DNA of 64,000 nucleotides from JAKVKY01 sp964293585 (GCA_964293585.1 CAXYYS010000007.1:1-64000), one strand, 5' to 3'. Positions 18,912-28,137 are shown, numbered from the stretch's first letter. The notes: generated by a model from the letters alone, not told the origin. Translations and numbers: made by a program.

Positions 18912-20186
18912 TTATTTTAAAGCGCGCCACGCAATATCCTTGCGATAATGCGCATTGGTAAACGAGATTTTTTCTACGGCCTTATAAGCTTTGTCTTTGG
19001 CCTGCTTGATACCAGAACCTAAAGCCGTCACACCTAAGACACGACCGCCAGCAGTAACGAGTTTACCGTTCTCTATTTTCGTGCCTGCATGAAAGACAAT
19101 TACATCATCCATAGCGTCGGCTGTTTCTGTCCCTGTAATCGCCAATCCCAAAGGATAATGGGCTGGATACCCTTCAGAAGCCATAACCACACAAACGGCA
19201 GCTTCTTTCTTCCAGGATACCATGTCCTCGCTTAAAGAATTGGTAGCACAGGCCAACATGATCTCGGCCAGGTCACCATCTAAAAGCGGCAACACAGCCT
19301 GAGTTTCTGGATCACCGAACCGGCAGTTAAACTCTACTACCTTGATATCCTCACCCTTAATCATCAGTCCGGCGTAAAGGCAGCCCGTATAGCGGCGCCC
19401 TTCGTTCGCCATGGCGGCAATGATAGGTTTCAGAATAGTTTCTGTAGCCTTAACCTTTAAAGGTTCCGTTAAAACCGGTGCCGGAGCGTATGCCCCCATG
19501 CCACCGGTATTCGGTCCTTCATCCCCATCGTTTACACGTTTATGGTCTTGGGCAGCAATCATGGGTACTACCATAACACCGTCGGTAAAAGCTAAAAGAG
19601 AAGCTTCCTCCCCCTCCATAAATTCTTCTATAACCAGCTTGGCTCCACTTTGACCAAATTTGTGGTCAATCATCATACTGTCAATGGCAGCCAGCGCTTC
19701 CGCCTTGGTCATGGCTACCACAACGCCTTTTCCAGCAGCCAGACCGTCTGTCTTAATGACGATAGGTGCACCCTTTTCCTCCACGTATGCTTTAGCTGCT
19801 GCCGCATCCGTAAAAGTTTTAAAGTACGCAGTGGGAATATGGTACTTGGCCATAATCTCTTTGGAAAAAGCTTTGGAGCCTTCCAGTTCCGCAGCAGCTT
19901 TAGTAGGTCCAAAGATAGGCAGGCCACGAGAATTAAAAATATCCACGATGCCGGCCACCAGGGTAGCTTCCGGCCCAACCACGGTCAGGTCGATGCTATT
20001 TTCCTCGGCAAAATCCGCAACCTTGTTTAAATCTGCCAGATTCAAATCAATACACTGGCACTTCTCCACAGCGGCAATCCCGGGATTTCCCGGCGCAACT
20101 AAAATCTGTTCTACCTGGAGGCTTTGCGCCAACTTCCAGGCCAGGGCGTGCTCACGTCCACCGCCGCCAATTAACAATACCTTCAT
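18912..20186 (-). CDS. purD: phosphoribosylamine-glycine ligase (GARS)
   Basis: A 424-residue ATP-grasp enzyme that joins phosphoribosylamine and glycine (purine step 2). It opens with KVLLIGGGGREHALAWKL, has the ATP-grasp core APIVIKTDGLAAGKGVVVA, and the family motif RFGDPETQAVLPLL. ATG 20186 follows AGGGTG. The frame extension to 20225 overlaps purH. It is a standalone PurD, not fused to PurM or PurN. Confidence 0.97.
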   Translation of the reverse strand: MKVLLIGGGGREHALAWKLAQSLQVEQILVAPGNPGIAAVEKCQCIDLNLADLNKVADFAEENSIDLTVVGPEATLVAGIVDIFNSRGLPIFGPTKAAAELEGSKAFSKEIMAKYHIPTAYFKTFTDAAAAKAYVEEKGAPIVIKTDGLAAGKGVVVAMTKAEALAAIDSMMIDHKFGQSGAKLVIEEFMEGEEASLLAFTDGVMVVPMIAAQDHKRVNDGDEGPNTGGMGAYAPAPVLTEPLKVKATETILKPIIAAMANEGRRYTGCLYAGLMIKGEDIKVVEFNCRFGDPETQAVLPLLDGDLAEIMLACATNSLSEDMVSWKKEAAVCVVMASEGYPAHYPLGLAITGTETADAMDDVIVFHAGTKIENGKLVTAGGRVLGVTALGSGIKQAKDKAYKAVEKISFTNAHYRKDIAWRALK

Positions 20187-20208
20187 TTTACACCCTGCTT
20201 TCAAGCTG

Positions 20209-20814
20209 TTAAGCTTTTTTGGCATTCATCAGCTGCTTGGTTAAATATTCGCTGATAGCCGCATCATATTCACTGGTATGGGCAAAGGCTTCCTTCGCCA
20301 GGGTTTTCCTGGTGGTCAGATCCACATCACCGTGCTGTTGCAGCATAGCAATGAGGCTAGAATACCTGGCCGGATTAGTAATGATAACAACATCCCGAAA
20401 ATTCTTGGCTGCAGCCCTAAGCATAGCCGGACCGCCAATATCAATATTTTCGATAGCTTCTGCTTCTGTCACATTAGGTTTGGCAATAGTTTCCCTGAAA
20501 GGATACAGATTGACAACTACCAGGTCGATAGGCTTAATCCCATATTTTTCCATTTGTGCCATATGTTCCGGGTTATTGCGTACTCCCAGGATACCACCAT
20601 GAATCTTCGGGTTCAGGGTTTTTACCCTGCCGTCCATTATCTCCGGGAAACCTGTCACATCACTAACATAAGTAACAGGAATGCCGGCATCCTTAATAGC
20701 CTTCATGGTACCGCCGGTAGAAATAATTTCCACGCCAATCTCATGAAGGAATTGCGCCAGCTTCACAATTCCGGTCTTATCAGAAACACTTAACAGCGCT
20801 CTTTTAATTTGCAT
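20209..20814 (-). CDS. purH: IMP cyclohydrolase (PurH N-terminal domain only)
   Basis: 201 residues covering only the MGS-like inosinicase domain, which closes FAICAR to IMP. It carries ALLSVSDKTGIVKLAQFL, STGGTMKAIKDAGIPV, GFPEIMDGRVKTLNPKIHGG and the NIDIGGPAMLRAAAKN motif. Bifunctional PurH is about 510-530 residues. Here the frame stops cleanly after the first domain and purD begins 22 bp later, so no AICAR transformylase domain or frameshifted remnant is present. The transformylase must be encoded elsewhere as a separate protein (standalone AICARFT or PurP-like). GAGGTG precedes the ATG. Confidence 0.94.
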   Translation of the reverse strand: MQIKRALLSVSDKTGIVKLAQFLHEIGVEIISTGGTMKAIKDAGIPVTYVSDVTGFPEIMDGRVKTLNPKIHGGILGVRNNPEHMAQMEKYGIKPIDLVVVNLYPFRETIAKPNVTEAEAIENIDIGGPAMLRAAAKNFRDVVIITNPARYSSLIAMLQQHGDVDLTTRKTLAKEAFAHTSEYDAAISEYLTKQLMNAKKA

Positions 20815-20824
20815 TTAACACACC

Positions 20825-21436
20825 TCACTTTTTATTTATGATACTGACCTTACGGCCATGTACTTGTAAACGATCTTCTGCCCACAGCTTTAATGCTTCC
20901 GGCAAGGCACGATGTTCCTGAATCAAAATCCGGTCCGCCAGGGTTTCCCCGGTATCTCCCTCTTCCACAGACACTACTTTCTGCAAAATTATAGGCCCTG
21001 TATCGGTACCTTCGTCCACAAAGTGTACAGTACAGCCACTTACCTTAACCCCGTATGCTACAGCCTGTCCCTGGGCATCCAGGCCCGTGAAACTAGGTAA
21101 CAGCGCCGGATGAATGTTGATTAATTTTAAAGGCCACCGTTTCACAAACCAGCTACTTAAGATACGCATGAAACCGGCTAAAACTACCAGCTCCACCCCA
21201 TGCTCCCGTAGTGCCGCATCAATCTTAGTTTCAAACTCAGCTTTGTCCTTGCAAGCCTTGCGGTCCACCGTCACAGTGGGAATACAATATTCCTCTGCCC
21301 GGCTTAAGGCTTTCGCCCCCGGCTTGTCACTGACGACCACCGCAATTTCCAGCGGCAGGTTGCCGTCGGCTATGTTATCCATGATGGACTGCAAATTACT
21401 TCCCCGGCCACTGGCCAGGACGCCGATCTTATGCAC
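20825..21436 (-). CDS. purN: phosphoribosylglycinamide formyltransferase
   Basis: 203 residues; uses 10-formyl-THF to formylate GAR (step 3). It has the GART start KIGVLASGRGSNLQSI, LAGFMRILSSWFVKRW, and the catalytic block NIHPALLPSFTGLDAQGQAVAYGVKVSGCTVH, shown here only to identify the N-H-D triad region. The start overlaps the end of purM by 8 bp, implying coupled translation. Confidence 0.96.
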   Translation of the reverse strand: MHKIGVLASGRGSNLQSIMDNIADGNLPLEIAVVVSDKPGAKALSRAEEYCIPTVTVDRKACKDKAEFETKIDAALREHGVELVVLAGFMRILSSWFVKRWPLKLINIHPALLPSFTGLDAQGQAVAYGVKVSGCTVHFVDEGTDTGPIILQKVVSVEEGDTGETLADRILIQEHRALPEALKLWAEDRLQVHGRKVSIINKK

Positions 21437-22484
21437 CGAAAACGCCGCCTTTCAGAACCGCAGTTTGATGGCCGGACACAATCTTGCCAATCTCATAGTA
21501 CTTTTCCCCACGAGCTTGTAAATCCGCTTTCACAGCTTCCACCTCAGAAGGATCAACTACCATGATCATACCAATACCCATGTTGAAAGTGGTATACATC
21601 TCTTTCCAGTCAATATTGCCCCACTCCTGCAGCTTTTTGAAAACTATCGGCATGGGCCAGCTGCCTGCATCAATCAATGCATCACAATCTTTGGGCAATA
21701 CCCTGGGTACATTACCGTAAAAACCACTGCCCGTAATATGTACCAGACCATGCAAATCAAATTTTTGGATTAAAGGTAAACAGGATTTAGGATAAAGCCG
21801 GGTAGGAGTCAAAAGCTTTTCTCCCAAGGTACAGCCAAATTCCGGAATCTGTGTATCCATGGTAAAACCTTTAATATCAAAGCAAAGCTTTCTTACTAGC
21901 GAGAAACCGTTAGAATGCACACCGCTGGAAGGCAGGCCCAGAAGTACGTCTCCCATCTTAACCTTGTCACCGGTAATCATCTTGCTCTTATCAACGACGC
22001 CTACACAGAAACCGGCGATGTCATATTCATTCTTGGCGTAAAAGCCAGCCATTTCCGCAGTTTCACCGCCGATAAGGGCGCAGCCGGACTCCTTGCAGGC
22101 CCGTGCCACCCCGTTCACAATATTAGCCACCTTGTGAGAATCAACTTTATCCACGGCGATATAATCCAGGAAGAACAATGGTTCTGCTCCCTGAACCAGA
22201 ACATCGTTGACACACATTGCCACCGCATCCTGGCCGATGGTGTCATGCTTATTAGCCATAAAAGCCAGTTTCAGTTTGGTACCAACACCATCTGTACCGG
22301 AAACCAGCACCGGCTCCTTGTATTTTTTCGTATCCAGGGCGAAGAGACCGCCAAAACCACCCAAATCACCAATGACTTCCGGTCTATAAGTAGCCCTGAC
22401 ACCGTCCTTCATCAATTCTACAGCCTCATCGCCGGCAGCAATATCCACTCCGGCATCAGCATAAGTCAAATGCTTTTCTGTCAT
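21429..22484 (-). CDS. purM: phosphoribosylformylglycinamidine cyclo-ligase
   Basis: 351 residues, AIR synthetase (step 5). It begins LTYADAGVDIAAGDEAVELMK and contains DGVGTKLKLAF, the GGETAEMAGFY motif and the SSGVHSNGFSLVRK block. ATG 22484 has AGGGGG 8 bp before it; the frame from 22502 would overlap purF. Placed between purF and purN in the operon. Confidence 0.97.
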   Translation of the reverse strand: MTEKHLTYADAGVDIAAGDEAVELMKDGVRATYRPEVIGDLGGFGGLFALDTKKYKEPVLVSGTDGVGTKLKLAFMANKHDTIGQDAVAMCVNDVLVQGAEPLFFLDYIAVDKVDSHKVANIVNGVARACKESGCALIGGETAEMAGFYAKNEYDIAGFCVGVVDKSKMITGDKVKMGDVLLGLPSSGVHSNGFSLVRKLCFDIKGFTMDTQIPEFGCTLGEKLLTPTRLYPKSCLPLIQKFDLHGLVHITGSGFYGNVPRVLPKDCDALIDAGSWPMPIVFKKLQEWGNIDWKEMYTTFNMGIGMIMVVDPSEVEAVKADLQARGEKYYEIGKIVSGHQTAVLKGGVFGA

Positions 22485-22498
22485 CTTGCGTCCCCCTC

Positions 22499-23938
22499 TC
22501 ACTTCTTCTCAAACAAATACTTGGAACCCTGACGCATGGTTGTTTCCGCATTATCAGGATAATCAGCATTAAAGCAGGCATAACACATACCTTCGGGATT
22601 CAGGTTTTTCAAACTGCGTTTCAGCCCCGCCAGAGAAATATAGTGCAGGGAATCAGCGCCGATATACTGGCGGATTTCTTCCTCCGTATGTGTTGAAGCA
22701 ATCAATTCCTTACGCACGGAGGTATCAATGCCATAGTAGCAGGGCTCCTTAACAGGAGGGGAACTGATACATACATGCACCTCCCGGGCGCCGGCCTCTT
22801 TTAAGAGCGTAACTATTTTGCCGCTGGTGGTGCCCCGGACAATACTGTCGTCCACCATAACCACTGACTTGCCTTCCACGATACTGCGAATCGGGTTCAG
22901 TTTTAAGCGTACTGCATTCTGTCTCTGCTTCTGGGTAGGCTGAATAAAAGTACGTCCTACATAACGATTCTTGGTCAGACCTTCCAGGAATGGAATGCCT
23001 GCTTCCAGGGAATAACCTACAGCCGCTGCCGTACCTGAGTCTGGCACACTGATAACAATATCCGGGTGAATATCCCTGGTTTCCTTGGCTAATTCACGAC
23101 CCATGTTGACACGAGCCTCGTATACGTTCTGTTTATCAATGACACTGTCGGTCCGGGCAAAATACACATATTCAAAAACACAGAAAGCGGAACGCTTAGG
23201 CATCTCCTGTGCGTACATGATGCTTTCCGGTTCCTTATCATCATCAGTGAAGACCAGCATCTCTCCTGGTTTCACATCCCTGATAAATTTAGCTCCCACC
23301 AAATCTAAAGCGCAACTTTCACTGGCAACTACCCAACCATGGTCCATACGCCCCAGACACAAAGGCCGGAAGCCAAACGGATCCCTTAAGGCAATCAGTT
23401 TATTATCATCCAGGATTAAAAAGGCAAAAGCACCTTTAATCTTATTAACTGCTTCCGCTACCCTGTCCTCCAGCTTTTCTTTATGGCTGCGGGCAATCAG
23501 GCTCAGCACCACTTCGGAATCCACCGTGGTTTTAAAAAAGGCTCCATCCCGCATCAGGCGCATGCGCAGTTCTGCCGCATTCACCAGATTACCGTTATGA
23601 GCCAAAGCTAAATCGCCACCGTCATAGAAAACTTTAAGTGGCTGTACATTATAAACCAGGCTGGCGCCCGTAGTTGAATAACGCACATGACCTATCCCCA
23701 CATGTCCTGACAGATCGCCAACGCCATCTTTAAAGACATCCGGGACCAGACCCATGCCCAGCTTAATCTGCATCTCTTTGCCATCGCTGACAGCAATGCC
23801 ACAGCTTTCCTGTCCGCGATGTTGCAGGGCATACAGCCCCCAGTAAATATTCAGGGGCACGTCTTCCTTGTGAGAGTAAATGCCAAAGACGCCACATTCC
23901 TCATGTAACTTGTCTAGTTCCAAATCCGTGTAGGACAC
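22499..23938 (-). CDS. purF: amidophosphoribosyltransferase
   Basis: 479 residues; makes phosphoribosylamine from PRPP and glutamine, the committed purine step. A 14-residue propeptide precedes the N-terminal nucleophile Cys15 (HEECGVFGIY), as in the Bacillus-type enzyme. The PRPP loop VVMVDDSIVRGTTS is intact. Conserved cysteines near the C terminus (EPCYYG, MCYACF) fit the Fe-S-containing class. The start is a GTG at 23938 with AAAGGAG 8 bp upstream. Confidence 0.97.
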   Translation of the reverse strand: MSYTDLELDKLHEECGVFGIYSHKEDVPLNIYWGLYALQHRGQESCGIAVSDGKEMQIKLGMGLVPDVFKDGVGDLSGHVGIGHVRYSTTGASLVYNVQPLKVFYDGGDLALAHNGNLVNAAELRMRLMRDGAFFKTTVDSEVVLSLIARSHKEKLEDRVAEAVNKIKGAFAFLILDDNKLIALRDPFGFRPLCLGRMDHGWVVASESCALDLVGAKFIRDVKPGEMLVFTDDDKEPESIMYAQEMPKRSAFCVFEYVYFARTDSVIDKQNVYEARVNMGRELAKETRDIHPDIVISVPDSGTAAAVGYSLEAGIPFLEGLTKNRYVGRTFIQPTQKQRQNAVRLKLNPIRSIVEGKSVVMVDDSIVRGTTSGKIVTLLKEAGAREVHVCISSPPVKEPCYYGIDTSVRKELIASTHTEEEIRQYIGADSLHYISLAGLKRSLKNLNPEGMCYACFNADYPDNAETTMRQGSKYLFEKK

Positions 23939-24030
23939 GATGTTTCTCCTTTGCCTATTCCCGCCGTACTTGCTTAATTTGTACTATCTGCTTAACTTAT
24001 CGTCTGTCTAACTTATATTACCTGGCCGGC

Positions 24031-24525
24031 TCACTTTTTGCCACGTTGTGCAGCTAATTTTTTACCTTTTTCCAAAACTTCCGCCTGCATCTTCTTGCGG
24101 CTCTCCGTTAATTTCACCTGCAACTCTGGATATTTAACAGCCAAAATTTCTACAGCAAAAATAGCCGCATTCTTAGCGCCATTAATAGCCATCGTAGCCA
24201 CCGGGATACCGGAAGGCATCTGCACGAAGCTGAGCAGAGCATCCATACCGCCCAGCGGCGTGGCGTTAATGGGTATACCAATCACAGGCACTGTTGTATA
24301 AGCGGCAATGACACCACCCAAATGAGCAGCAGCGCCGGCAGCGGCAATAATTACTTCCACCCCGCGTGCGCGGGCGCCAGCAGCAAATTCATGCACCAGG
24401 TCCGGCGTTCTGTGAGCGGAGGCGACCTGTACTTCTACTTCGATACCGAATTCGATGAGCGTCTTTTCTGCCGGTTCCAAAACGGGCCAGTCAGAATTGC
24501 TTCCCATGATGATTGCTACTTTCAT
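24031..24525 (-). CDS. purE: N5-carboxyaminoimidazole ribonucleotide mutase
   Basis: A 164-residue class I PurE: VAIIMGSNSDWPVLEPA (substrate Ser/Asp loop), SAHRTPD, AAAGAAAHLGGVIAAYT and GIPINATPLGGMDALLS. It converts N5-CAIR to CAIR; purK is not in the window. It is the first gene of the operon, with AAGGAG upstream of the ATG and a near-consensus promoter about 120 bp further up. Confidence 0.97.
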   Translation of the reverse strand: MKVAIIMGSNSDWPVLEPAEKTLIEFGIEVEVQVASAHRTPDLVHEFAAGARARGVEVIIAAAGAAAHLGGVIAAYTTVPVIGIPINATPLGGMDALLSFVQMPSGIPVATMAINGAKNAAIFAVEILAVKYPELQVKLTESRKKMQAEVLEKGKKLAAQRGKK

Positions 24526-24641
24526 GCCTGCATCTCTCCTTTTAGATAAAAATAAACCCCTACCCGCTTCCTCTCCCTACAACTTTGCCAGCAGTAAAAG
24601 CGGTTAGTAAAAATATCTAGAGTATATTTAGACTTAGTATA

Positions 24642-24670
24642 ATTGTATCAAGCCTAGAGCAAAGTGTCAA
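24642..24670 (-). promoter_or_regulatory. strong promoter of the purine operon
   Basis: Perfect TTGACA (24670-24665) and TACAAT (24647-24642) are 17 bp apart on the minus strand. They give a leader of about 110 nt before purE. No purine riboswitch core and no obvious PurR box pair were seen in the leader. Confidence 0.8.
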
Positions 24671-24707
24671 TTATGTTACACTGTCATAATTATCTTTTTT
24701 TCAGCAG

Positions 24708-25427
24708 TTATTCCGGATAAAAAGTCAGGCCGGACCCTGCTAAATTTTCCCGCAGGCCCCGCATAAATTTGGGACCAGGATCTGTTTTATCAGAGTGGTA
24801 TCCGGCAACATTTTCCACATACAAACCGCTAGTCCTGGCCACCTTCTGCTGATAGTGCCCCCACACATACTTGATGGTAGGATAAACTTTGGCCAAATAA
24901 CCAATAAGTTTGGTATCAGCTGCCAGCTGTGCCGGCGTCAAATCTTCCCTACTGTCCACGCCGCCCACATTCTCAATACCGATAGCGCACCAGTTATAAC
25001 CGATGATATGCCTTGCCATTTTAGTTTCCGGCATCAGCCTGTAGATAGTACCATCCCGGTCCACGATAAACTGGCTGGACACGTTCACCGTCCCGTCGCC
25101 GCGGCTAGCATTAGCGAACCACTGCCAGGCTGACTGCCAGGTAGGTCCAGCAGTCCAATGCACCACTACTACCTGAGGTACTATTTCAGTACAGCTCTTG
25201 CCATAATGTTTTTCAGCATAAGCATAGGTTAACTTTTCCCGCTCTGCTGTCCACGGCAAAAATTTGTCCACCATGGCCGGCACAGTAATAGTTGTTGTGT
25301 TTGGGTCCTGTGTCGTCACTGACTCGACGGCTTTAACAGTTTTATCCTGCGATGTCACATTGTTAGCATTGGCACAGGCCGTTAAAAACACCAGACAACT
25401 AACCCAGCATAAAATAATTTTGGTCAT
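24708..25427 (-). CDS. lipoprotein N-acetylmuramoyl-L-alanine amidase (Amidase_2 type)
   Basis: A 239-residue lipoprotein (lipobox FLTAC) with a peptidoglycan-recognition/Amidase_2 fold. VVVHWTAGPTW holds the first zinc histidine, NWCAIGIENVGG is the central strand, and YHSDKTDPGPKF holds the distal histidine and Asp of the active site. It should cleave the MurNAc-L-Ala bond or 1,6-anhydro-muropeptides, anchored in a membrane facing the periplasm. The start ATG 25427 is preceded by AGGGG; a TTG at 25451 is less likely. It has its own promoter at 25476-25504. Confidence 0.88.
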   Translation of the reverse strand: MTKIILCWVSCLVFLTACANANNVTSQDKTVKAVESVTTQDPNTTTITVPAMVDKFLPWTAEREKLTYAYAEKHYGKSCTEIVPQVVVVHWTAGPTWQSAWQWFANASRGDGTVNVSSQFIVDRDGTIYRLMPETKMARHIIGYNWCAIGIENVGGVDSREDLTPAQLAADTKLIGYLAKVYPTIKYVWGHYQQKVARTSGLYVENVAGYHSDKTDPGPKFMRGLRENLAGSGLTFYPE

Positions 25428-25475
25428 CTTTCTCAGCCCCTGCTTTCTCAAACTTCCAGGTTATGTTATGATATT

Positions 25476-25504
25476 ATTATATAGTAAATATAAGTTACTG
25501 TCAC
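25476..25504 (-). promoter_or_regulatory. promoter of the amidase gene
   Basis: GTGACA (25504-25499) and TATAAT (25481-25476), spacer 17 bp, minus strand, about 50 bp before ATG 25427. Confidence 0.6.
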
Positions 25505-25544
25505 GAAAAACTGAAGGGAGACAAGCGGCTCAGGCTGCGTTATT

Positions 25545-26192
25545 ATGAATGCGGATACTTTACAAAGCTTACTGACTCAACTGGACGGGTGCAGCGCCTG
25601 TCCTTTACGTAAAGAATGCCAGGCTCCTGTAGGATGGTTTGGCGATCCGGACAGTCCCATTCTTTTTGTAGGCGAGGGTCCCGGCGGTGTGGAAGATGAT
25701 TACGGTTGTCCTTTAATAGGACCCTCAGGACAGCTGTTAGACAAAGCGCTGTGGTCCGTGCAGATTACCAGAGATAAGGTACTAACCACCAATGTTATTA
25801 AATGCCGTCCCTTGGGCAACCGTACCCCCAACCTGGCCGAAGCTGATTTCTGTGCCAAATTATGGCTGGACAAAGAAATTGAAATTATAAAACCTCTTGT
25901 CATTGTGGCCCTGGGCAGCGTAGCCATGCACTACCTTGGCAATGCTGATATGCGCATCACCCGCCAAAGAGGTCAGTGGTTCAAGACCAAGCAAGGCATA
26001 GACTGTATCGCCACCTTTCATCCTTCCTACCTGCTCCGTCTCCATGGCCACGATCAGGTAGTAGCCAAGTGGGATGTGTTCCATGACCTGGAAGCAGCCC
26101 GGGATAAAGTTTTAGCAGTCCACCCCAATCTCCAGCTATGCAGTGACAAACCTGTAGATTTATTTAGCTTATATAATAAACGTAATTACTAA
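25545..26192 (+). CDS. uracil-DNA glycosylase, family 4 (Fe-S type)
   Basis: 215 residues. Removes uracil from DNA and binds a 4Fe-4S cluster. The cluster cysteines start with CSACPLRKEC near residues 16-25 and continue with NVIKCRP. The active-site motif GEGPGGVEDDYGCPLIGPSGQ and the C-terminal HPSYLLR motif identify family 4. The RBS is weak (no AGGAG within 12 bp of the ATG). DUF1847 follows 13 bp later, forming a two-gene operon. Confidence 0.92.
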   Translation: MNADTLQSLLTQLDGCSACPLRKECQAPVGWFGDPDSPILFVGEGPGGVEDDYGCPLIGPSGQLLDKALWSVQITRDKVLTTNVIKCRPLGNRTPNLAEADFCAKLWLDKEIEIIKPLVIVALGSVAMHYLGNADMRITRQRGQWFKTKQGIDCIATFHPSYLLRLHGHDQVVAKWDVFHDLEAARDKVLAVHPNLQLCSDKPVDLFSLYNKRNY

Positions 26193-26205
26193 GGAGGTAA
26201 AAATT

Positions 26206-26811
26206 ATGAGATGTAAATGTGCCGATTGTCCGACCCACGCCTGTTATACCAAAGGTGTAAACTGCACCGGTATTTCCCATGAAGAAGTAAAAAATTTTTA
26301 TACGGATGAGGAAAAGAAAATCATGCAGGCCGCCGCTTATGTGGAAGGCACTTTCTATAGCAATATCTGTCGCCTGCAAGAGACAGCGGAATTTGCTAAG
26401 GCTATGGGTTACAAAAAACTGGGCATGTCATTCTGTATTGGTCTTAACGCTGAAGCTCACTACATTGCCAAATACTTTACCCAACAAGGTTTTGAATTTT
26501 ACAGTGTTTGCTGTAAGACCTGCAGCGTACCCAAGAAAGATTTGGGCCTAAAGCAAGTAAAACCGGAACTTGATCACGAAGCTATGTGTAACCCCAAGAT
26601 GCAAGCACGCTTTTTAAGCGAACAGGGCGTAGATCTGTATATCTCCTGCGGCCTATGTGTAGGTCATGATGCTATCTTTAACAAGAACTGCCCCGGCCCT
26701 GTCACCAATTTAGTAGTCAAAGACCGTCTGTTAGGTCACAATCCTCTGGCCGCTATCTATTCCCGCTATTGGAAAAAGAAACTGGGCATCATGGATCCGG
26801 GTGAAGTATAA
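26206..26811 (+). CDS. cysteine-rich DUF1847 protein
   Basis: 201 residues with about 13 cysteines, arranged as an N-terminal CKCADCPTHAC cluster, an internal VCCKTC and a C-terminal SCGLC...NC motif; this pattern belongs to DUF1847, a probable metal- or Fe-S-binding family without assigned function. No export signal. AAGGAGG lies just before the ATG. It shares an operon with the Fe-S uracil glycosylase, but a functional link is only suggested by position. Confidence 0.88.
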   Translation: MRCKCADCPTHACYTKGVNCTGISHEEVKNFYTDEEKKIMQAAAYVEGTFYSNICRLQETAEFAKAMGYKKLGMSFCIGLNAEAHYIAKYFTQQGFEFYSVCCKTCSVPKKDLGLKQVKPELDHEAMCNPKMQARFLSEQGVDLYISCGLCVGHDAIFNKNCPGPVTNLVVKDRLLGHNPLAAIYSRYWKKKLGIMDPGEV

Positions 26812-26854
26812 GAGCAGTTTCTCCTTTTAATAAGATGTACCCGCTTTAGATTCA

Positions 26855-26893
26855 AAAAAGCCGACAGTCTGTTCATGCAGACCGCCGGCTTTT
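26855..26893. terminator. bidirectional terminator after the DUF1847 gene
   Basis: Long imperfect stem AAAAGCCGACAGTCTG/CAGACCGCCGGCTTTT with loop TTCATG and T-rich flanks on both strands. It separates convergent genes ending at 26811 and 26912. Confidence 0.8.
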
Positions 26894-26911
26894 CTATTTT
26901 TACATAATTAA

Positions 26912-27448
26912 TTATTCGTAGGCTTCAAAAGCAATTGTCTTGATGATGCCTTTGTCATCCACATTAAAGCGCATACAGAAAGGACCAGAATAGTAATCAT
27001 AAAAGGTATAACCACGAGCCATTCCCAGCCATCTCTCATTACCGCTTAATTTGCCCTTGGCAGCATTGGGAACCACGCCATATTTGGCAACAACTTCCTT
27101 GTAGCTGCGGCCTACGGCAAACCCGCCGGGAGTAAATAATTTGGGGTTCTTGCAAACTACACCGATAACGCTGGTGCCACCATCGGACTTGGGAATAGCT
27201 TCCACGGTCAACAAATCACCATATTTGTAAATCATGCCTTTAATCAGCCTGTTATAGTTAAAACTGCTTTGCTTGGTAGGCAGACCGTACTTCATCACCA
27301 CTGTATCCAGGGATGTTCCCACCCCGATACCACCAATCTCAAACTCATCCAGGGTAATTTGCTTACTGGGTTCCGCCCAAGCGGTTACGGCCAAGCTCAA
27401 ACAGAAAATCGCTGTCACTAATAATTTGAACCAGATACTCCTTTTCAT
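26912..27448 (-). CDS. small secreted protein with repeated BamE/OmlA-like motif
   Basis: 178 residues with a clear signal peptide (cleavage near AWA, residue 25). Two copies of a G-x-G-x-x-x-x-V-x-x-x-Y-G-x-P pattern are visible (GIGVGTSLDTVVMKYGLP at about 40-57 and GFAVGRSYKEVVAKYGVVP at about 108-126). This resembles the hairpin-helix signature of SmpA/OmlA/BamE-like exported proteins. A related motif occurs in the lipoprotein at 53715. Strong AGGAGG RBS. Function unknown. Confidence 0.8.
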   Translation of the reverse strand: MKRSIWFKLLVTAIFCLSLAVTAWAEPSKQITLDEFEIGGIGVGTSLDTVVMKYGLPTKQSSFNYNRLIKGMIYKYGDLLTVEAIPKSDGGTSVIGVVCKNPKLFTPGGFAVGRSYKEVVAKYGVVPNAAKGKLSGNERWLGMARGYTFYDYYSGPFCMRFNVDDKGIIKTIAFEAYE

Positions 27449-27561
27449 GGTATAACCTCCTCTTAAATGTTGCCTTCAGGCCATTTACATTAAACATTCA
27501 TTTAATTAGTATTTATTCGCTAAGGCTGGCGCAAATTCCTGCCGTTCCGTCAGAAAAGCTC

Positions 27562-28137
27562 TTATTTTTTTGCAGGAGTCTGAGCAGGAACCGGAGTTTT
27601 ATCCTGTGCTTGAACCGGAGACTGTCCCTTGGCTTTAGCTTCCGCCTCAGCCCTGGCCAAACGATTAACACGTTCTGTATCGTAGAGCATGATATACTGG
27701 GCAATCATCTCATCCTGACTCTTGGGTGCCACCTTGCTCACAGGCACATCTTTCAAGACTTCTTCCTTACCTTCAAAAAGCGTAATCCGATTCGTGATCC
27801 CACGGAACAGTCCTTCTTCCTTGCCACCAGTCTTAATATACCACTTCTCGCTAAGCAGGGAAATCTTTCCATCATTCATCTTAGCCATAGCTACCAGGGT
27901 CACCGTAGCTTCATAGCCTGTACTCCGCTGCTTGTCACCGGTCAGGTTACTCTGCATAGTCGTTTTGTCCACGAACCATTTTAATTCTGCCAGACTGGTA
28001 CCTTCCAGTTTATCAGGTCCCAAGCCAGCGATCTGCACCAGGTTAGCGCTATTATCTATACCTGCCGGCAACGCAAAAGCCATGCTGCATAATGCCAGTA
28101 AAGCAATCAGCAGGACTATGATTCTTTTTACCATCAT
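27562..28137 (-). CDS. secreted protein of unknown function
   Basis: 191 residues with signal peptide (VKRIIVLLIALLALCSMAFA). The mature part has beta-rich segments (YEATVTLVAMAKMNDGKISLLSEKWYIKT) and ends in a charged, Ala/Gln/Pro-rich tail, probably disordered. No family recognised. The start is one of two adjacent ATGs (28137 or 28134) behind GAGGTG. It is followed by about 110 bp without a gene and then the small secreted protein ending at 27448. Confidence 0.75.
   Translation of the reverse strand: MMVKRIIVLLIALLALCSMAFALPAGIDNSANLVQIAGLGPDKLEGTSLAELKWFVDKTTMQSNLTGDKQRSTGYEATVTLVAMAKMNDGKISLLSEKWYIKTGGKEEGLFRGITNRITLFEGKEEVLKDVPVSKVAPKSQDEMIAQYIMLYDTERVNRLARAEAEAKAKGQSPVQAQDKTPVPAQTPAKK

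Noticed and set aside
21915..22532. 205-residue + strand open frame
   Set aside because: Antisense to purM; no supporting signal.
24526..24640. Possible purine riboswitch in the purE leader
   Set aside because: No purine-aptamer core sequence or P1-P2-P3 layout could be found.
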